Shown: positions 8,186 through 18,341, numbered from the stretch's first letter. The stretch: DNA of 64,000 nucleotides from Mycobacterium sp. GA-1285 (GCF_001499905.1 NZ_LQIS01000023.1:203623-267622); one strand, 5' to 3'. The notes: generated by a model not told the origin, from the sequence alone. Numbers and translations are program-made.

Positions 8186-8791
8186 TTACGCCTTTGTCAC
8201 GAGGGATTCGTCTAGATACCTATATAAGGTCGCTCGACTGACCCCGAGGTACTTGGCGATGTCTCGGGCGGTGTGACCATCGGCCTTCATCCGCCTCGCA
8301 GTGGCGATGTGCTCGGCGTCGGTGACCTTGCGAGGCCTACCGAACCTCGTCCCGTTGGCCCGCGATGCTGTCCGCTTCAGCGCCGTGCGCTCCTTGACCA
8401 GTTCGCGCTCATACTCGGCGAGCGACCCAAGGACGCCGATCATCATCCGCCCGGCGGGAGTGGAGGAGTCGATGCCATCGGTGACCGAGACGAGGGTGAC
8501 GCCTCGATTCGTCAGCGCCTTGACGGTCTGCAAGACGTGCAGCATGTTGCGCCCCAGCCTGTCGAGCTTCCACACCACGACCGCGTCGCCCTCGCGGACG
8601 TAGCCCAGGAGTGCCGTGAGGCCTGGCCGGTCGTCACGTGCGCCGGACATGACGTCAGAGAAAACCTTGGAGACCCCAGCGGCGGCGAGGGCCTCGTTCT
8701 GTTGATCAAGCGTCTGGGCGACGGTCGAGACCCGGGTGTATCCGATGCGGGTCCCCGTCGGCTTGCGGGACCCGTTCTCGCCCTGACTCAT
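8186..8791 (-). CDS. Small serine recombinase (resolvase/invertase)
   Basis: The 201-residue protein has the resolvase catalytic domain (IGYTRVSTVAQTLDQQ, likely nucleophile Ser22). The conserved WKLDRLGRNMLHVLQT and an EYERELVKERT dimer helix follow. A C-terminal helix-turn-helix (DIAKYLGVSRATLYRYL) binds DNA. Length and order are typical of Tn3-type resolvases. No transposase accompanies it, so it may resolve dimers of the excised element or be a relic of a transposon. Confidence 0.9.
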   Translation of the reverse strand: MSQGENGSRKPTGTRIGYTRVSTVAQTLDQQNEALAAAGVSKVFSDVMSGARDDRPGLTALLGYVREGDAVVVWKLDRLGRNMLHVLQTVKALTNRGVTLVSVTDGIDSSTPAGRMMIGVLGSLAEYERELVKERTALKRTASRANGTRFGRPRKVTDAEHIATARRMKADGHTARDIAKYLGVSRATLYRYLDESLVTKA

Positions 8792-8810
8792 AACGGTCGC
8801 AACGCGCGTA

Positions 8811-8917
8811 TCGAGACATCTATTTCTGAGACCAACATTTAAGACACTACGACCTGGTGCTCCGAGCGATGCGGGATCTGGGACCGCCCAGTCTCAGATG
8901 TGATCGTTTGCGAGACG
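8811..8917. promoter_or_regulatory. Probable res site for the neighbouring resolvase
   Basis: The region upstream of the resolvase has paired blocks: GAGACATCTATTTCTGAGAC with TTTAAGACAC at 8813-8847, and AGTCTCAGATGTG with CGAGACG near 8890-8916. Imperfect inverted GAGACA/TGTCT half-sites are what resolvase subsites look like. It would also overlap the resolvase promoter and allow autorepression. Confidence 0.4.
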
Positions 8918-8953
8918 CGGCTTCGTGTCGGGCTGGATCAGCATGATGGGTTC

Positions 8954-9385
8954 ATGACCACCCCGAAAGTCTGGATTTCGACCACCACCCGTGACGTCGT
9001 CCTCGGCAGTGCCAGCCCTGGATCGCACTGGCAGGAGGTGGGCACCATCAACACCACCTACGAGAAGGACCTGTGGAACAACGTTCAGGTCTACCTCGGC
9101 CTGCGCCGGTCCGCGCCACGGCTCAACGGTTTCTACGTCGACGGGCACGAGGACAGCCCGTGGGTGGTCGAGGTTCGGAAGCGTAAGGACACCAGCCCCT
9201 TCTGGCTCGCGATCGATCCGTATGGCGACGGCAGCCGGTACCTCGTCACGATCGCGCAGGCGTCATTGGGTGCGCTTGCGCGCCGTCCTGCGGAGCCGCA
9301 TCCCGGTCGACTCGACCGTCCCATCCCAGTGGGAGTCCTCATCAAGAAGAGGGACAACCAGGCGTTCGAATACCACCGTCCATGA
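8954..9385 (+). CDS. Hypothetical cytosolic protein, 143 aa
   Basis: From ATG 8954 the product begins MTTPKVWISTTTRDVVLGS. No signal peptide or membrane segment is seen. CATGAT ends six bases before the ATG, so it may be leaderless; the in-frame opening upstream runs through the res-like region and is not used. Mixed strands and helices with a basic C-terminus; no motif I recognise. It is divergent from the resolvase. Confidence 0.55.
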   Translation: MTTPKVWISTTTRDVVLGSASPGSHWQEVGTINTTYEKDLWNNVQVYLGLRRSAPRLNGFYVDGHEDSPWVVEVRKRKDTSPFWLAIDPYGDGSRYLVTIAQASLGALARRPAEPHPGRLDRPIPVGVLIKKRDNQAFEYHRP

Positions 9386-9476
9386 TCGACGACATCTGTC
9401 ACACGATGCTCGTGTCATTGCGGATGGGGGCGAATCACATCGACCGATTGTCAAGCGGCTCATCACACGGTCACGC

Positions 9477-9854
9477 CTAGGGGTTGATCTTGATCAGTCG
9501 CGCTTCCGTTGCTCTGTCCAGGTCGCTCATCGTTGCGCGTACATCAGCCAATCTGCTTTCGGCTTGATCGGCGGCTTCGACATACGCTTCAATGTTTGAC
9601 TTCAGTTTGGAAACCATGTCCCTGAGGCGAACGAGTTCGTCGAGGAAAGACTCTGGAAGTTCAGCTGAAGTCCAATCAAGCCCGCACGTTTGGCAAATCT
9701 GGCCTCGCCTGAACCAGTGAATATCGGGATGGTCGGTGAAGAATCTGTGCTGGCCGCGATCCTCGAACAGGGTCGTGGGGTCTACCGCTTTGACGACTCG
9801 TACTTTTTCGCAGGAGGGGCACCACTTGTCGGTGCCGCCTTTGGCGTCTCGCAT
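9477..9854 (-). CDS. Zinc-ribbon protein with C-terminal coiled coil, 125 aa
   Basis: The N-terminus has WCPSCEK and later ICQTCG, a CxxC...CxxC zinc ribbon spanning about residues 12-58. The C-terminal half (LDELVRLRDMVSKLKSNIEA onward) is a long coiled coil. No enzymatic motif. It could be a DNA-binding accessory factor of the element. Convergent with the gene at 8954 and divergent from the hsd operon. Confidence 0.55.
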   Translation of the reverse strand: MRDAKGGTDKWCPSCEKVRVVKAVDPTTLFEDRGQHRFFTDHPDIHWFRRGQICQTCGLDWTSAELPESFLDELVRLRDMVSKLKSNIEAYVEAADQAESRLADVRATMSDLDRATEARLIKINP

Positions 9855-10109
9855 CTATCCTCCACCGAGAAAGTTGGGCCAGCGCGGCAAGTATCAGATA
9901 GGCGAGAAGCAGGGTGCTGGCGAATCAACATATTGAAAACGTCGTGACACCCAGAACAAGTGGGCCTGAATGGCCTCCCCGTGGCTGTCGAAACCGCCCC
10001 TTGTCGATGGATGCGAATGCTTCGCATCGTTCGGCCTGCACGCCCATCTGTCGCCCACGCAATGTATAAAGTCCGGTTCAATGCCTATTAGACACATGGG
10101 GGTGGTGGG

Positions 10110-11570
10110 GTGATCACCGGGGAGCTGAAGAACAAGGTTGACCGGGTGTGGGACGCCTTCTGGTCCGGTGGCATCTCCAACCCGCTGGAGGTGATCGAGC
10201 AGATCACTTTCCTGCTCTTTATTCGCCGCCTCGACGACCTCGACGTCTTGGCCGAGAAGAAAGCCCGCCGCACCGGCAAGGCCGCCGAGGGCCTCACCTT
10301 CGGCCCCGATCAGCAGAACCTGCGCTGGTCGGTGTTCAAGAACAACGAACCGGCGCTGATGTACAAGACCGTCGGCGAGAAGGTGTTCCCATTCCTGCGC
10401 ACCCTCGGCGGCGACGGGTCCACCTACGGCGAGCACATGAAGGACGCCCGGTTCACCATCCCCACCCCGCAGCTGCTGTCGCGGGTGGTCGACATGCTCG
10501 ACGAGATCCCGATGGCCGAGCGCGACACCAACGGCGACCTCTACGAGTACATGCTGTCCAAGATCGCCACCGCCGGTCAGAACGGCCAGTTCCGCACCCC
10601 ACGCCACATCATCAAGCTGATGGTCGACATGGTCGCCCCGCAGCCGACGGACGAGATCTGCGACCCAGCCTGCGGCACGGCGGGCTTCCTCGTGGCCTCC
10701 GCCGAGTACCTGCGCGACAACCACTCCAATGTCTTGACCGATGCCGCCCAGCGCCAGCACTTCCACCGCAGTATGTTCCACGGCTACGACTTCGACGCCA
10801 CCATGCTGCGGATCGGCAGCATGAACATGTTGCTGCATGGAGTAGAGGCTCCTGACATCCGCTACCGCGACTCACTATCCGAGGGGGCCAGTGGCGAGGC
10901 GGAGAAGTACACCGTGATCCTGGCCAACCCTCCTTTCGCCGGGAGCCTGGACTACGAATCAACGTCCAAGGACCTCCAGCGGGTGGTCAAGACCAAGAAG
11001 ACCGAGCTTCTTTTCCTTGCTTTGTTTCTGAGGTTGCTGAAGGCGGGAGGCCGAGCGGCGGTCATCGTCCCCGAGGGTGTCCTGTTCGGATCGACGGGTG
11101 CCCATAAGGCACTGCGGCGCACCCTCGTCGAGGATCAGAAATTGGATGGCGTGGTCAAGCTGCCGTCCGGGGTTTTCAGGCCCTACGCGGGAGTGTCGAC
11201 CGCCATCCTGCTGTTCACAAAGACCAATTCTGGCGGCACCGAGGACGTCTGGTTCTACGACGTCCGAGCCGACGGTTACTCCCTCGACGACAAGCGGACC
11301 CCCGTGGAGACCAATGACCTACCGGACGTCCTCACCTGCTGGAAGCAGCGAACAACCGCCGAGCGGGGCCGGGCGCGCACCGAGCAATCTTTCTGCGTGT
11401 CAAAGGCCGACATCGTGGCAGAGGGCTACGACTTATCCATCAGCCGCTATAAGGAGACCGTCTACGACGACGTCGAGTATCGACCACCCCTGGAAATCAT
11501 CACCGACATCGAGAAGCTCGAACAGGAGATCATCCAGGGCCTCGCTGATTTGAAGGCGATGTTGTCGTGA
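10110..11570 (+). CDS. hsdM: Type I restriction-modification DNA methyltransferase subunit HsdM
   Basis: The 486-residue protein has an N-terminal HsdM helical domain (about 1-140). A class I AdoMet-methyltransferase domain follows with motif I DPACGTAGFL (about 190-199) and catalytic motif IV NPPF (about 273-276). It methylates the N6 of adenine at sites chosen by HsdS and protects the element and host. GTG 10110 follows a purine-rich GGGGGTGGTGGG. It is first in a tight hsdM-hsdS-hsdR operon; the stop overlaps the hsdS start by 4 bases. Confidence 0.95.
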   Translation: MITGELKNKVDRVWDAFWSGGISNPLEVIEQITFLLFIRRLDDLDVLAEKKARRTGKAAEGLTFGPDQQNLRWSVFKNNEPALMYKTVGEKVFPFLRTLGGDGSTYGEHMKDARFTIPTPQLLSRVVDMLDEIPMAERDTNGDLYEYMLSKIATAGQNGQFRTPRHIIKLMVDMVAPQPTDEICDPACGTAGFLVASAEYLRDNHSNVLTDAAQRQHFHRSMFHGYDFDATMLRIGSMNMLLHGVEAPDIRYRDSLSEGASGEAEKYTVILANPPFAGSLDYESTSKDLQRVVKTKKTELLFLALFLRLLKAGGRAAVIVPEGVLFGSTGAHKALRRTLVEDQKLDGVVKLPSGVFRPYAGVSTAILLFTKTNSGGTEDVWFYDVRADGYSLDDKRTPVETNDLPDVLTCWKQRTTAERGRARTEQSFCVSKADIVAEGYDLSISRYKETVYDDVEYRPPLEIITDIEKLEQEIIQGLADLKAMLS

Positions 11571-12709
11571 AAAGACTTCCTCTGGGTCAGGTCGCGACTA
11601 TCAGCCGAAGCGCGGTTGATCCCAGGAAGGTTGATCCTGCGACCCGCTATATCGGGTTGGAACACATTGAGCGGGGTGGCCGCATCCTCGGCGACGAGAC
11701 GCTAGGGAGCGCCGGCATCAAGAGTACGAAGTTTCGATTCTCCCCCGAGCATCTGCTTTATGGGAAGCTACGACCAAACCTTGGAAAAATAGCGCGGCCC
11801 AACGAATCCGGAGTGTGCAGCACTGACATCCTTCCAGTGCTTCCCGGTCCGGAACTGGATCGAGACTTTCTGTTCCATTACCTGAACCAGCCCGACATTG
11901 TCGCCTTCGCAGCTTCGCGGGCGACGGGTGCCAACCTGCCCCGCCTCAGCCCTAAAGCACTTGAGAACTTCGTCATTCCATTGCCACCACTTGACGAGCA
12001 GCGGCGGATCGCCACGATACTCGACCAAGCCGACGCCCTCAGGGCCAAACGTCGCCAGACACTTGTCGAGTTTGATCGCCTTGTTTCGTCGATCTACTAC
12101 GACATGTTCAACGACGACCGGTCGAACAGCTTCGGGTTTCCGAAAACCACGATTGGCGAAGTCGCGAAAATCATTGTCCCTACGAGAGATAAGCCGCTGG
12201 AGTTCGGTGGTGCTGTTCCATGGGTCACGCTTCCTGACCTGGAGGGTCTCGAAATATCAAGATCGCAGTTGCAAGTCGATATCGACGGTGTTCGTGTGCG
12301 CTCGAACCGACTCATTCCGCCGGACAGTGTGTTGCTAAGCTGTGCGGGATCGCTAGGTCGGGTTGCGGTGAATCGTGTGCCAGTGTTCGTAAATCAGCAA
12401 TTTTATGGAATCGTTCCCGCCGATCGTGCGTCGACTCTCTACATTGCTGTAAGTCTCCAGGCCAAGCACCCTAGTTTCTTCGCGTCACTTGCGGGGACTT
12501 CAACAATCTCTTATTTCAGCAGTGCAAAGGCTGCGGAAATTGATCTACTTTGGCCCCCCATCGAACTTCAGACAGAGTTCAGTGCACGCATTGAGTCCGT
12601 ACTTCGTGCCAAAGTTCGAGCAGAAGAGTCGTTATCACTGCTGCATTACCACTTCCAGTCTGTTTGCTCATCTGCGTTTTCAGGCCGACTGTGCGCAGCG
12701 GGGCACTGA
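11567..12709 (+). CDS. hsdS: Type I restriction-modification specificity subunit HsdS
   Basis: The 380-residue protein has two target-recognition domains. The first begins near residue 1 and ends at the conserved LPPLDEQRRIATILDQADAL helix (about 142-162). The second starts near 180 and ends with the second helix (about 330-360). GTG 11567 overlaps the hsdM stop. Its stop shares a base with the hsdR ATG (TGATG). Specificity is set by the two domains and cannot be read by eye. Confidence 0.93.
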   Translation: MKRLPLGQVATISRSAVDPRKVDPATRYIGLEHIERGGRILGDETLGSAGIKSTKFRFSPEHLLYGKLRPNLGKIARPNESGVCSTDILPVLPGPELDRDFLFHYLNQPDIVAFAASRATGANLPRLSPKALENFVIPLPPLDEQRRIATILDQADALRAKRRQTLVEFDRLVSSIYYDMFNDDRSNSFGFPKTTIGEVAKIIVPTRDKPLEFGGAVPWVTLPDLEGLEISRSQLQVDIDGVRVRSNRLIPPDSVLLSCAGSLGRVAVNRVPVFVNQQFYGIVPADRASTLYIAVSLQAKHPSFFASLAGTSTISYFSSAKAAEIDLLWPPIELQTEFSARIESVLRAKVRAEESLSLLHYHFQSVCSSAFSGRLCAAGH

Positions 12710-15700
12710 TGAGCAACTTCGGCTTCCTTGAGAGGGTCGGCTGGCTGGAGGTACATGCTGATTGCGCCCGCGCCGAAAGCTACGCTCTCGGCGACCCCCG
12801 GTCGGCCTGCATCTACAGCCGCCGGGCGGTTGAGCACCTGGTGAAGTACCTATACGGCGTCTTGGCGCTGCCGGTGCCGTATCAGGACGACCTGTCGGCG
12901 CGAATCAACGACGCGCGCTTCAAGGCGAAGATTGGGACTGGGGTCGCGACGAAGCTGAACCTGATCCGCAAGCTTGGCAACCACGCGGTGCACGATCAGA
13001 AGCCGATCCCGCGTCGGGCCGCCCTAGACGCGCTTCGCGAGCTGCACCATGTGATGGTCTGGGCGGCCTTTCACCACTCGACCAACCCGCAGGCGGTGCC
13101 GCTGAAGGCGGTGTTCGATCCCGCGCTGGCCAAGAAGGCGGCCCCGCTGACTCGGCAGGAGGTGGCCCAGCTGGCCAAGAAGTTCCAGGAGCAGGACGAG
13201 GCGTACGCCAAGGCGCTGGCAGAGAAGGACGAGTTGGCGGTAGCCAAGGACGTCGAGATAGCTGCGCTGCGTGAGCAGATCAAGGCGGCGCAGGCCGCCA
13301 ACCAGAAAGTCGACGACCGCGACTACTCCGAGGCTGAGACCCGCGACCGGTTCATAGACGTGCTGCTGGCCGAGGCGGGCTGGCCACTAACCGACAAGCA
13401 GGACCGGGAGTTCGAGGTCACCGGCATGCCCACGCAGGACGGCAAGGGCTACGTCGACTACGTGCTGTGGGGTGCCGACGGCCTGCCGCTGGCGGTCGTT
13501 GAAGCCAAGCGCACCAGCAAGAGTCCCCAGTTAGGCCAGCAGCAGGCCAAGCTGTATGCCGACCGGCTGGAGGCGATATTCGGGCGGCGTCCGGTGATCT
13601 TCTACACCAACGGCTACCAACACTGGCTGTGGGACGACGCGGGCGGCTACCCGCCGCGTGAGGTCCACGGCTTCTACACCCGCAACGAGCTGGAGCTGCT
13701 GCTGCACCGCCGCCATGCCCGAAAGTCGTTGACCGAGGCGCTAATCGACTCGGCCATCGTGGAGCGGCACTACCAGCACCACGCCATCCGAGCCATCGAC
13801 GACGCCTTCACGGCCAAGCAGCGCCAGGCCTTGCTGGTAATGGCTACGGGGGCTGGGAAGACCCGGACTGTCATCGCTTTGGTGAAACAGTTGATGGAGG
13901 CCGGCTGGGTTAAGAACGTGTTGTTCCTAGCCGACCGCACCGCTCTAGTTGTCCAGGCCGGCAACGCCTTCAAAGCGCACCTACCAGACATCACCACCGT
14001 GAATCTTCTGACCGAAAAGGTGAGCGACGGGCGAGTGTACGTGTGCACCTACCCGACCATGATGAACCTGATCAACAACACCGACGCCGGTACTCGGATC
14101 TTCGGACCCGGCCATTTCGACCTCGTGGTCATCGACGAGGCGCATCGCTCGGTCTACCAGAAGTACCGGGCCATCTTTTCCTGGTTCGACGCCCTCCTCG
14201 TCGGACTAACGGCCACCCCGAAAGATGAGGTCGACCACAACACCTACCGGCTGTTCAACCTCGAAGACGGGGTGCCTACCGACGCCTACAGCCTCGACGA
14301 CGCCGTGAACGAGGGGTTTCTGGTTCCAGCGGTCGGTGTTTCGGTCGGCACGAAGTTCCTGAGGCAGGGCATCAAGTATGCCGACCTGTCCGAGGAAGAA
14401 AAAGACGAATGGGACGCCCTGGAGTGGGGGGAGGACGGCCCACCCGACGAAGTCTCGGCGGACGAGATCAACCGCTTCTTGTTCAACGAGGACACCGTTG
14501 ACCAGGTGTTGGCCACCCTGATGGACAAGGGGCAGAAGGTCAGCGACGGCGACCGGTTGGGCAAGACCATCATCTTCGCCAAGAACCAGCGGCACGCGGA
14601 GTTCATCCAGCAGCGGTTCGACATCCAGTACCCCGAGTACGCCGGACACTTCGCGCGGGTAATCACCCACGGGATGAGCTACGCGCAGAGTCTGATTGAC
14701 GACTTCTCGATCCCCGAGAAGGCACCCCACATCGCGATTTCGGTTGACATGCTCGACACCGGCATCGACGTGCCCGAGGTGGTCAACCTCGTGTTCTTCA
14801 AGCCGGTGCGGTCCAAGACGAAGTTCTGGCAGATGATCGGACGTGGTACCCGGCTGCGCCCCGACCTGTTCGGCCCCGGCAAGGACAAGCAGAACTTCTA
14901 CGTCTTCGACTTCTGCGGGAACCTGGAGTTCTTCAGTCAAGACCTACCTGGATCAGAAGGCTCACTGCAGAAGTCGCTGAACCAGCGGCTGTTCGAGACC
15001 CGGCTGGGCTTGATCACCGAGTTGGATGCTCGAGACAAGCCTGAGGGCGAGGAGCCGCCCGAGGGGTCGGGCATCGAAACCGAACGCGGCTTGCGCTTCG
15101 ACATCGCTCGCCAGCTTCACACCACCGTGGCCGGGATGAACTTGGAAAACTTTCTGGTGCGGCCACACCGCAAGCTCGTCGAGCATTACGCCCAGTGGTC
15201 GGCCTGGACTCCGATGACCTCCGACGCCGCCGACATGATCGCGCAGAATCTGGCCGGGCTGCCCTCGACGCATAAGGACGACGAGGAGGACGCCAAACGG
15301 TTCGACCTACTGATCCTTCGCCGCCAACTCGCTCAGCTTCAGGGTGACAGCGGGGCCGCCGAACGGTTACGTGAACAAGTGCAGAACATCGCCAACGGCT
15401 TGCTGGGCAAGACGACGATTCCTTCGGTGGCCGGCCAGCAGGAGCTGCTCGACGAGGTAGCCAGCGACCAGTGGTGGGTCGACGTCACGCTGCCCATGCT
15501 GGAAGTGGCCCGCCGACGACTGCGCGGCCTGCTGCAGTTCCTCGACAAGGGCAGGAAGGACGTGGTTTACACGTCCTTCCAGGACGAGCTGACCGAGTCG
15601 ACGATCGTCGAGCTGCCCGGCATTACCCCCGGCACAGACTGGGAGCGATTCCGCGCCAAGGCCGCTGCATACCTGAAGCAGCACCAGGACCATATGGCAC

Positions 15701-16122
15701 TTCAGAGACTGCGCCGCAATAAGGCGCTCACCCCGGAGGACTTGGCGGCCCTTGAACAGATGCTGGTGGATAGTGGGGCGGGAGATGCCGAAGTCATCGC
15801 CCGAGCCAAGGAACAGTCACACGGCCTTGGATTGTTCATCCGGTCTCTTGTTGGCTTGGACCGCCACGCCGCTCTAGAGGCCTTCGCGCGCTACCTCGAT
15901 GGCACCAAGTTCAACACCAACCAGCTGCACTTCATCAACCTCATCGTCGACGAGCTGACCGCCAACGGTGTCATGGAAGCAGCCCGGCTCTACGAGTCCC
16001 CCTACCGGGACTACGCCGCCACCGGACCCGAGTCGATGTTCACCGAAGGCGACGTCGACAACATCGTCGACATCCTCAACACCGTGCGGGCCAACGCCTT
16101 ACCTGCCGACCGGGCAGTATGA
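12709..16122 (+). CDS. hsdR: Type I restriction-modification endonuclease/translocase HsdR
   Basis: The 1137-residue protein starts at ATG 12709, coupled to hsdS. The N-terminal 115 residues resemble DUF4145. A coiled coil (about 145-205) follows, then the PD-(D/E)XK nuclease (DYVLWGADGLPLAVVEAKRT, about 250-275). The SF2 motor has Walker A ATGAGKTR (about 380) and DEAH box IDEAHRS (about 474). After the second RecA-like lobe comes the EcoEI-type C-terminal region binding HsdM. All catalytic motifs are present, so the system looks active. Confidence 0.95.
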   Translation: MSNFGFLERVGWLEVHADCARAESYALGDPRSACIYSRRAVEHLVKYLYGVLALPVPYQDDLSARINDARFKAKIGTGVATKLNLIRKLGNHAVHDQKPIPRRAALDALRELHHVMVWAAFHHSTNPQAVPLKAVFDPALAKKAAPLTRQEVAQLAKKFQEQDEAYAKALAEKDELAVAKDVEIAALREQIKAAQAANQKVDDRDYSEAETRDRFIDVLLAEAGWPLTDKQDREFEVTGMPTQDGKGYVDYVLWGADGLPLAVVEAKRTSKSPQLGQQQAKLYADRLEAIFGRRPVIFYTNGYQHWLWDDAGGYPPREVHGFYTRNELELLLHRRHARKSLTEALIDSAIVERHYQHHAIRAIDDAFTAKQRQALLVMATGAGKTRTVIALVKQLMEAGWVKNVLFLADRTALVVQAGNAFKAHLPDITTVNLLTEKVSDGRVYVCTYPTMMNLINNTDAGTRIFGPGHFDLVVIDEAHRSVYQKYRAIFSWFDALLVGLTATPKDEVDHNTYRLFNLEDGVPTDAYSLDDAVNEGFLVPAVGVSVGTKFLRQGIKYADLSEEEKDEWDALEWGEDGPPDEVSADEINRFLFNEDTVDQVLATLMDKGQKVSDGDRLGKTIIFAKNQRHAEFIQQRFDIQYPEYAGHFARVITHGMSYAQSLIDDFSIPEKAPHIAISVDMLDTGIDVPEVVNLVFFKPVRSKTKFWQMIGRGTRLRPDLFGPGKDKQNFYVFDFCGNLEFFSQDLPGSEGSLQKSLNQRLFETRLGLITELDARDKPEGEEPPEGSGIETERGLRFDIARQLHTTVAGMNLENFLVRPHRKLVEHYAQWSAWTPMTSDAADMIAQNLAGLPSTHKDDEEDAKRFDLLILRRQLAQLQGDSGAAERLREQVQNIANGLLGKTTIPSVAGQQELLDEVASDQWWVDVTLPMLEVARRRLRGLLQFLDKGRKDVVYTSFQDELTESTIVELPGITPGTDWERFRAKAAAYLKQHQDHMALQRLRRNKALTPEDLAALEQMLVDSGAGDAEVIARAKEQSHGLGLFIRSLVGLDRHAALEAFARYLDGTKFNTNQLHFINLIVDELTANGVMEAARLYESPYRDYAATGPESMFTEGDVDNIVDILNTVRANALPADRAV

Positions 16123-16293
16123 GCGCGCATGCTGCAGGGGATGCTTCAAGTCCGGCGCGTGGCGACCCCCTGAACGGGGCTGACGGACCAAATGCTTCAG
16201 TCGATGAACCAGCCACCGTCCACAGACGAGCAGTTGCGCGGCCTCGGCCTTTTCGCCGAGTCGATAAACCGTCATTCGCGTAATGTCTGACTG

Positions 16294-16839
16294 ATGCGGT
16301 CGCAAGCCTTAACACTCGCTGCCCTAGTCATCGGCTCTGCAGTGGCTTGCACGTCGACCGATCACGGTAGCTCCAGTTCCAGCAGAGTCATTGCCACAAC
16401 TGGAGTTCCCAGCGTGTCTATGACTCCGCCGAGCGAGTCGAGAGCTCCGATAGGTGCGACTCTGGAAGTGAGCGGAACGAACCTCTTTACCGACGTTCCT
16501 ACCAAGGCCGCGTATACCGTAGCCAATCTGCGACCGGTTGAGATATCGGACCCGTACGTGCCGGTTCAAGGAACCGTATTTTCCATCGACGTGACGATCC
16601 AAGTGCTGGAGGGGACTATCAACGTCAGTCCATTGAGTTTCAGTGCACTTACAGTAGATGGGACCAACCTGTCAGCAGGGCTGGCTCTAGTCGAACCAAT
16701 ACTAATGTCTGGGGAACTTTCCCAAGGGCAATTGACTAGGGGCAAGGTCGGGTTTGATGTGCCATCCGGGATGAAGATCAAAGAAATCATGCTGGAGGAA
16801 GCGATGGGTTCACATAGAGGTCTGTGGTCCGTCGGTTGA
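16294..16839 (+). CDS. Exported lipoprotein with immunoglobulin-like domain
   Basis: The 181-residue product has a lipobox ending SAVAC at about residue 19, then a Ser-rich linker. A beta-rich domain (about 55-181) follows, with strands such as FSIDVTIQVLEGTINV and RGKVGFDVPSG. The fold resembles MPT63/DUF1942- or DUF4352-type proteins; which one is uncertain. Anchored in the outer leaflet of the plasma membrane. It stands alone after the hsd operon. Confidence 0.65.
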   Translation: MRSQALTLAALVIGSAVACTSTDHGSSSSSRVIATTGVPSVSMTPPSESRAPIGATLEVSGTNLFTDVPTKAAYTVANLRPVEISDPYVPVQGTVFSIDVTIQVLEGTINVSPLSFSALTVDGTNLSAGLALVEPILMSGELSQGQLTRGKVGFDVPSGMKIKEIMLEEAMGSHRGLWSVG

Positions 16840-17726
16840 ACTCCTAAACGACCTCCGTGCGAGCCCGCTACGCGTCCAAGAACACGCTATGCGCGGCGAA
16901 TACGGGTTAGTCGACCTAGCTTGACTTGGTCTCCGATACGCACGGGCACGACAGCCTGTGGCGGTGGCTCTTCGCCTGACCGCCGCTGGCTGTACCCGGC
17001 CATTGGTTGACGCCCACCCAAAGCGCCAATAAAGCCGCCGAGCCTGCCGCAGACGGTGCGTTTCGGAACTCGATGGGCGGCTTGTTACACGCAGGGTGAC
17101 CTTGTCCTTCGTCTCTACGTCTCGACGTCATGCGTCCGCCTCGGCGTCTCCGTCGGGAACGAGGACTCTACCGATCGAGTCCATGATTTTGGCGATTCCT
17201 AGCCTCGGTCCGCTTCCTGTCCTGCGAATTCCCGCACGGTGCCGGGCAGCGACGTCGGAGGGCACTCCCGGTGATCGTGCTCTTCGACGAGATGTACTTG
17301 ATCTCCCGCAGCGGGGGCCGCTCCACGAGGAACTGTACCGCGAGTACTCGCTCGCAGTTGGAGTGGGCGAGTCCTCGACCTGACCCCTGACGACGTCGAG
17401 CTGGTGGCTTCATCTACGCCAACACCCGCCCGGAGGGTCAATTTCAGTTACGCCTACACCGAACGAACAGCGCTTAGCGGCAAGTCATGTACTTCAAGGA
17501 TCCCGTTGGGCTCGTCAGAACCGGCCGCGACACCGCCAGGCAACAAGAGCTGCCGTGACGCGGTGACCTGGATATGTCGGTTGTGCGACAGTGGCCCTTC
17601 GATCGGCCCGACGCATCCGAGACATAACAGTGATGCTGGTGTGTCGGATTCTTACACCGCACACAAAGGCTGAATCGCCGGTAGCTTTGAAGTTGTTACT
17701 GCACCAACTTCCCGTGGAGGGACCGG
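16840..17726. other. Stretch without a supported gene
   Basis: Several frames are open for 60-95 codons but none has a convincing start, codon bias or motif, and they contradict each other. A minus-strand stretch near 17250-17370 (ERVLAVQFLVERPPLREIKY) looks protein-like and may be debris of a lost gene. Nothing else seen. Confidence 0.5.
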
Positions 17727-17882
17727 ATGGATCCGCCGAACACGACGACGGGCGACCTCGCTGGTACCGAGGCCGCCCGCCACTTGATCGACACGCCCCC
17801 GTTGCAACCGGCGGCGCATTCCGTGAGAAACCCAACCCGCAGCGTCCAAACTCCGAATCGAGGCTCTCACTATGAAGCGTAG
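17727..17882 (+). CDS. Small ORF, 51 aa, overlapping the next gene
   Basis: ATG 17727 follows GGAGGG at a good distance. The product (MDPPNTTTGDLAGTEAARHL at its start) is polar and probably disordered. Its stop lies 10 bases inside the following membrane-protein gene, an arrangement typical of translational coupling. Function unknown; it could be a leader peptide. Confidence 0.45.
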   Translation: MDPPNTTTGDLAGTEAARHLIDTPPLQPAAHSVRNPTRSVQTPNRGSHYEA

Positions 17883-18288
17883 ACGAAATCCACTCGCCTA
17901 TCACCTCAAGGAGATCGGCGAGTTCACGCGGCGTCCGCGCCTCCGCATCTGCGCTAACATCGTTCACTACTTGATCGCGGCCGTCGTGCTGATCGGTCAC
18001 CTGGCGCACTTTCCACCCCTGATCACGGGCGGACTCTTCCTGCTCGAACTGGCCATCGTGGTCTGCCTGTTCTTCGGCAAGAATGACCCGGCTACCCAGT
18101 CCACTGTCGGGCAGGTGTTCCGTTTCGTACATCGGGTCACCGACTGGGCGACGCTCGGTCTCGCCACGGCACTCCACTTCGGCGACCTTTCCGAGCACAC
18201 GGCCGAGAAGCTGACGGTGGTGTTGCTCGGCATGCTCGCCATCAAGATACTCGGGACTACCTACCGGTTGATCCGGACGTTCATGTAG
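17872..18288 (+). CDS. Membrane protein of unknown function, 138 aa
   Basis: Three to four hydrophobic segments are visible: about 28-45, 48-66, 90-103 and 112-128. The N-terminus is basic (MKRRRNPLAYHL), so it should face the cytoplasm. No catalytic motif. It follows the 51-codon ORF with overlap and is ended by a clear hairpin terminator. Confidence 0.65.
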   Translation: MKRRRNPLAYHLKEIGEFTRRPRLRICANIVHYLIAAVVLIGHLAHFPPLITGGLFLLELAIVVCLFFGKNDPATQSTVGQVFRFVHRVTDWATLGLATALHFGDLSEHTAEKLTVVLLGMLAIKILGTTYRLIRTFM

Positions 18289-18311
18289 CCGCAGCTAGCA
18301 CCCATCATTAG

Positions 18312-18341
18312 GACCCCGCCACAGTTGATCTGGGCGGGGTC
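18312..18341 (+). terminator. Hairpin terminator
   Basis: GACCCCGCC pairs perfectly with GGCGGGGTC across a 12-base loop, followed by CTCTT. It lies 24 bases after the membrane-protein stop. Confidence 0.75.

Noticed and set aside
17515..18198. Minus-strand open frame of 227 codons
   Set aside because: It runs antisense through a convincing membrane-protein gene with a terminator and has no start signal or motif of its own.
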